Part shown: positions 61,763-64,000 of the stretch, one piece after another | Numbering within the stretch: the stretch's first letter is position 1 | How the letters are laid out: each line of letters begins with the position of its first letter | Source: Streptomyces griseochromogenes | Lineage (GTDB): Bacteria; Actinomycetota; Actinomycetes; Streptomycetales; Streptomycetaceae | Direction: 5' to 3' | Length of the DNA stretch: 64,000 nt | Assembly (NCBI RefSeq): GCF_001542625.1 | Contig: NZ_CP016279.1 | Span: 7,006,001 to 7,070,000 of the forward strand | Program-made: the position numbers and the translations under genes | The notes under the pieces: generated by a model | Databases searched by the model: none | Told to the model about the DNA's origin: nothing | Seen by the model: the letters and a program-made list of their open reading frames with translations, nothing else

Positions 61763-62188
61763 TCACGCGGCCACGGTGCAGGCACGGCGCAGGTAGGCGG
61801 GCACCCCGCTGATGTCCTGGAGGAAGACGGCCTCGGCAGGTTGCAAGGCCCCGGCCATGCGCTGCCGCTCGGCCGTCATGTGCTGCTGCAGGCGCCGGGC
61901 GGCTTGGCGGATGGCACTGGCCGGTTCATCGAGGCCGACGCGCTCCTCTGCGTAAGCGCGAACGAGCTCGGACATGTGGAACCTTCCCGGAGCCGATGCC
62001 TCCACCAAGTGCTGGCACAAGGCGCTGGAGATCTGACGGACAAGGATGCGCACCAGCGTTTCCCGAAGCTCCGGCCGTGTAGCCCGTTCCGCCGCCTCGC
62101 CTGCCCGTTGTGCCCGACGTAGAGCGGCAAGAGCCCGCTCGTGAGCGCGTACAGATCGAGGTTCAACGAGCTGTGCAGTCGCTTCCAT
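61763..62188 (-). pseudogene. Probable remnant of a regulator with a TPR/NB-ARC-type tail
   Basis: The 141-residue frame holds FHMSELVRAYAEERVGLDEP, a sequence like the segment that follows the ATPase part in AfsR/SARP and LuxR-type regulators (H-x-L-V-R-x-Y-A). It is preceded by an unrelated helical stretch (LAALRRAQRAGEAAERATRP). No helix-turn-helix or P-loop is present. It is best read as a decayed fragment, but a short helical protein cannot be excluded. Bases 62189-62528 contain no gene I can support. Confidence 0.4.
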
Positions 62189-62528
62189 TCCTGCACCGTA
62201 GGGATCGTGCCGGAGCACAGGGCAGGGGCCGCATGGCCCTTGTCGTGGCGCGGAGCACAACGACGCATCTGGGAGCCATTGGGAGCCGAATCGCTCCCCA
62301 AGCCTCCGCCAGCCCCCGCCGCATCAACCCAGACCAACAGCCTGACCTGTCCCGCCACTCCAACGGGGGTGAATAGGACAGCGTCCGCGCTCTCAACAGT
62401 AAGTTGCGACTCGGATGTCACGGGGCATGCAACCGGCAAACACCGTGCACCTGTGTACGAGGCATGAAGCGGAATCCCATTGCCCCCACAGGTACCCCCA
62501 ACCCCAACATGAACGAGCGCATCGCCGA

Positions 62529-63084
62529 GTGGAGCTGGCGAAGGGATCAGCGGCGCTCGTCAGCTGCTTGCGTACCGCGCTGGTCGCCATGCTTGCCGCG
62601 ATCGGGGCCGGCGTTGCCCTGGTATACACCGCCCGCACGTACCGCCTCACGCGGCGCGGTCAGATCACCGATCGATTCAACAAGGCGCTGGAACGTCTCG
62701 GCTCCGAACGCGAGTACGTACGCATCGGTGGCGTCCTCAACCTGGAACAGATCGTTCAGGATGCCCCGGAGCAAGCGGCCCCGGACGCCGCCCGGGTCCT
62801 CGTGCATTTCATCCGCAACCGCGCGCCGAAGGCACAACACTCTCGCCGTAAGTGGATGGCTCGCATGCGTGGCGGGGACAACACCTCACTGCCACTCGAA
62901 CCTGCAGCCGACGTACAGGCTGCGCTGACAGCGCTCACCAGCGATGTTATGCGACTTCACGCCGATCCGCGTGTGGTCGTCCTCGACCTCCACGGACTGC
63001 ACCTGGCGAGATCGCGCGCATCGATGATCGGACTACACTTCCGGCGTACCTGCGGCCCCAGAAAGGATTCGCTTCCACTTCTAA
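62529..63084 (+). pseudogene. Pentapeptide-repeat-protein N-terminus interrupted by an IS element
   Basis: From GTG 62529 the frame encodes a membrane helix (LVAMLAAIGAGVALVYTA) followed by the conserved juxtamembrane segment RTYRLTRRGQITDRFNKALE, RLGSEREYVRIGGVLNLEQI and LHADPRVVVLDLHGLHLA. In streptomycete pentapeptide-repeat proteins this precedes the A(D/N)LxG repeats. Here the repeats do not follow, and the IS5 element begins at 63085. Splicing out the IS keeps this frame open to the window edge (LLKRMLQAKISAEALAE) but without clear pentapeptides, so the gene was probably already decayed. Confidence 0.55.
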
Positions 63085-63937
63085 GAAGTCATCTCATTTG
63101 GTGAGTCTGCGGTAGCAGATGAGGGTGCAGGCGATGCTGGTGAAGGCCAGGAAGTGTTCGGCTTTGCGTTCGTAGCGGCGGTGGAGGCGGCGGCATCCGG
63201 CGAGCCAGGCCATGGTGCGTTCGATCGTCCAGCGGTGGCGGCCCAGCCGTGTGGAGGGCTCGATGCCTTTGCGGGCGATGCGATGTCGGATGCCGCGGCT
63301 GCGTAACCATCGGCGCAGGTGGTTGTAGTCGTAGCCTTTGTCGCCGTGGAGTTTGGCGGGCCGTCGTCGGCGCGGTCCGCGCCGGGAGCGAATGGGTGGG
63401 ATGCCTCGCACGAGCGGTTCGAGGGCCTGGCTGTCGTGCAGGTTGGCACCGGATATCCCGACGGACAGGGGCAGCCCGGTACGCTCGGTGATCAAGTGGA
63501 TCTTTGAACCGTACTTGCCGCGATCCACCGGATTCGGACCTGTCAGGTCCCCTTTTTCAGGGCTCGCATGTTCACCGAGTCGATCGCGCAGCGAGACCAG
63601 TCCAGTTCACCGCGAGAGCCGAGTTCGTCGAGGACCAGGCGATGGAGCTTCGCCCACACCCGGGCCTTCGACCACTCGGCGAAGCGCCGGTGAGCCGTGG
63701 GCCCTGAAAGCCCGAACGAGGCGGACGGCAGTTGCTGCCACGTGCAGCCCGACGTGGCCACGAACACGATCGCAGCCAACACCTCCCGGTCGCCGTGCCG
63801 GCGCCGGCCACCACCCTGAGGCCGACTCGGCGCCTCCGGAACCACTCGCTGGAACAACTCCCACAGCTCATCCGGCACAAGCCGCTCAACGATCCCCACA
63901 TCTGGAGCCTATCGAACACCCCAAATGAGATGACCTC
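63085..63937 (-). mobile_element. Complete IS5-family (IS427-group-like) insertion sequence, 853 bp
   Basis: The terminal inverted repeats are GAAGTCATCTCATTTGG (63085-63101) and CCAAATGAGATGACCTC (63921-63937), matching at 16 of 17 positions. The element is flanked by TAA on both sides (63082-63084 and 63938-63940), a TNA target duplication as made by the IS427 group. It contains two overlapping-frame transposase ORFs on the minus strand and appears structurally complete. Confidence 0.88.
63094..63899 (-). CDS. IS5-family transposase in two frames (likely programmed frameshift)
   Basis: OrfA (63899-63543) encodes the DUF4096-type N-terminus: ERLVPDELWELFQRVVPEAP, GDREVLAAIVFVATSGCTWQ, GPTAHRRFAEWS and the first catalytic region LDWSRCAIDSVNMRALKKG. 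OrfB (63528-63094) continues DRGKYGSKIHLITERTGLPL, LHGDKGYDYNHLRRWLRSRG (second Asp) and RWTIERTMAWLAGCRRLHRR (Glu). Near the end of orfA the strand reads GAAAAAGGGG, an A5-G run of the kind where ribosomes slip to join A and B into one DDE transposase of about 265 residues, as in many IS5 elements. Confidence 0.85.
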
Positions 63938-64000
63938 TAAAGCGGATGCTACAGGCGAAAATCTCCGCTGAGGCGCTTGCGGAAGGTCAGCGCAGGAGGC
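63938..64000. other. Right flank of the IS, continuation of the interrupted gene
   Basis: After the target duplication the DNA resumes the region broken by the IS. In the frame of the pentapeptide-type gene it reads KRMLQAKISAEALAEGQRRR without a stop to the edge; another frame reads SKADATGENLR then stop. Too little remains to name it. Confidence 0.4.

Overview
The window is very GC-rich, with strong third-position G/C bias, GTG and TTG starts, GGAGG-type ribosome sites and many families typical of Streptomyces (DUF5134, DUF6214, DUF6221, Rv1733c-like proteins, TerD, PaaX, SARP). It almost certainly comes from a Streptomyces or close relative. No rRNA, tRNA, CRISPR array or replication origin was seen.

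Bases 1-25.6 kb are an ordered, largely intact chromosomal segment of metabolic and regulatory genes. It holds a partial methyltransferase, a VOC protein, an aldo/keto reductase, a MarR-FUSC exporter operon, an M56 peptidase, PAP2 and HAD phosphatases, a TetR regulator, an FprA-like ferredoxin reductase, an NCS2 purine permease, an ArsR-Old Yellow Enzyme divergon, a PaaX-AidB divergon, a HEAT-repeat protein, uracil-DNA glycosylase, a BadF-type sugar kinase, a sirohydrochlorin chelatase-like protein and a beta-propeller lactonase. Several divergent pairs have clear palindromic operators. Two intergenic stretches (about 0.47-0.6 and 6.7-7.1 kb) hold degenerate direct repeats.

Bases 25.7-34.5 kb are a scarred region. 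It contains a 5'-truncated FUSC gene, a frameshifted IS5 transposase with an overlapping accessory ORF, fragments of another IS5 and an IS110 transposase, a 5'-truncated kdpD, a doubly frameshifted hypothetical gene and a transposase remnant before a GtrA gene whose tail looks altered. Intact genes here are an APC permease, preceded by five 11-bp-spaced TGAYG repeats, an Rv1733c-like protein and TerD.

Bases 34.7-48.8 kb hold accessory redox, transport and regulatory genes: a cytochrome b/molybdopterin oxidoreductase operon, MarR, SPW protein, ClC channel, FAD monooxygenase, flavodoxin-like reductase, methyltransferases, an ArsR-type regulator with a divergent MFS exporter, a peroxiredoxin-TetR divergon with twin operators, and TfoX and SRPBCC proteins.

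Bases 49.9-61.7 kb are the most interesting part: a compact biosynthetic gene cluster with no ketosynthase, acyltransferase or NRPS module. One operon encodes a flavin-dependent halogenase-like enzyme, a free acyl carrier protein, an alpha/beta hydrolase and a stand-alone PKS-type enoylreductase. An opposing operon encodes an Sfp-type phosphopantetheinyl transferase, an acetoacetyl-CoA synthetase and a MaoC dehydratase. A third encodes a SARP activator and an MFS exporter. A cation/proton antiporter and a FabG-type ketoreductase complete it. Every one of these five transcription units is preceded by 7-bp repeats spaced 11 bp apart, the arrangement used by SARP activators, so the set looks like one regulon. 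A plausible but unproven reading is that an acetoacetyl unit is placed on the carrier protein, modified (perhaps chlorinated), reduced, dehydrated, reduced again and released.

The right edge holds a regulator remnant and a pentapeptide-repeat-like gene interrupted by a complete 853-bp IS5-family element with near-perfect terminal repeats and a TAA target duplication.
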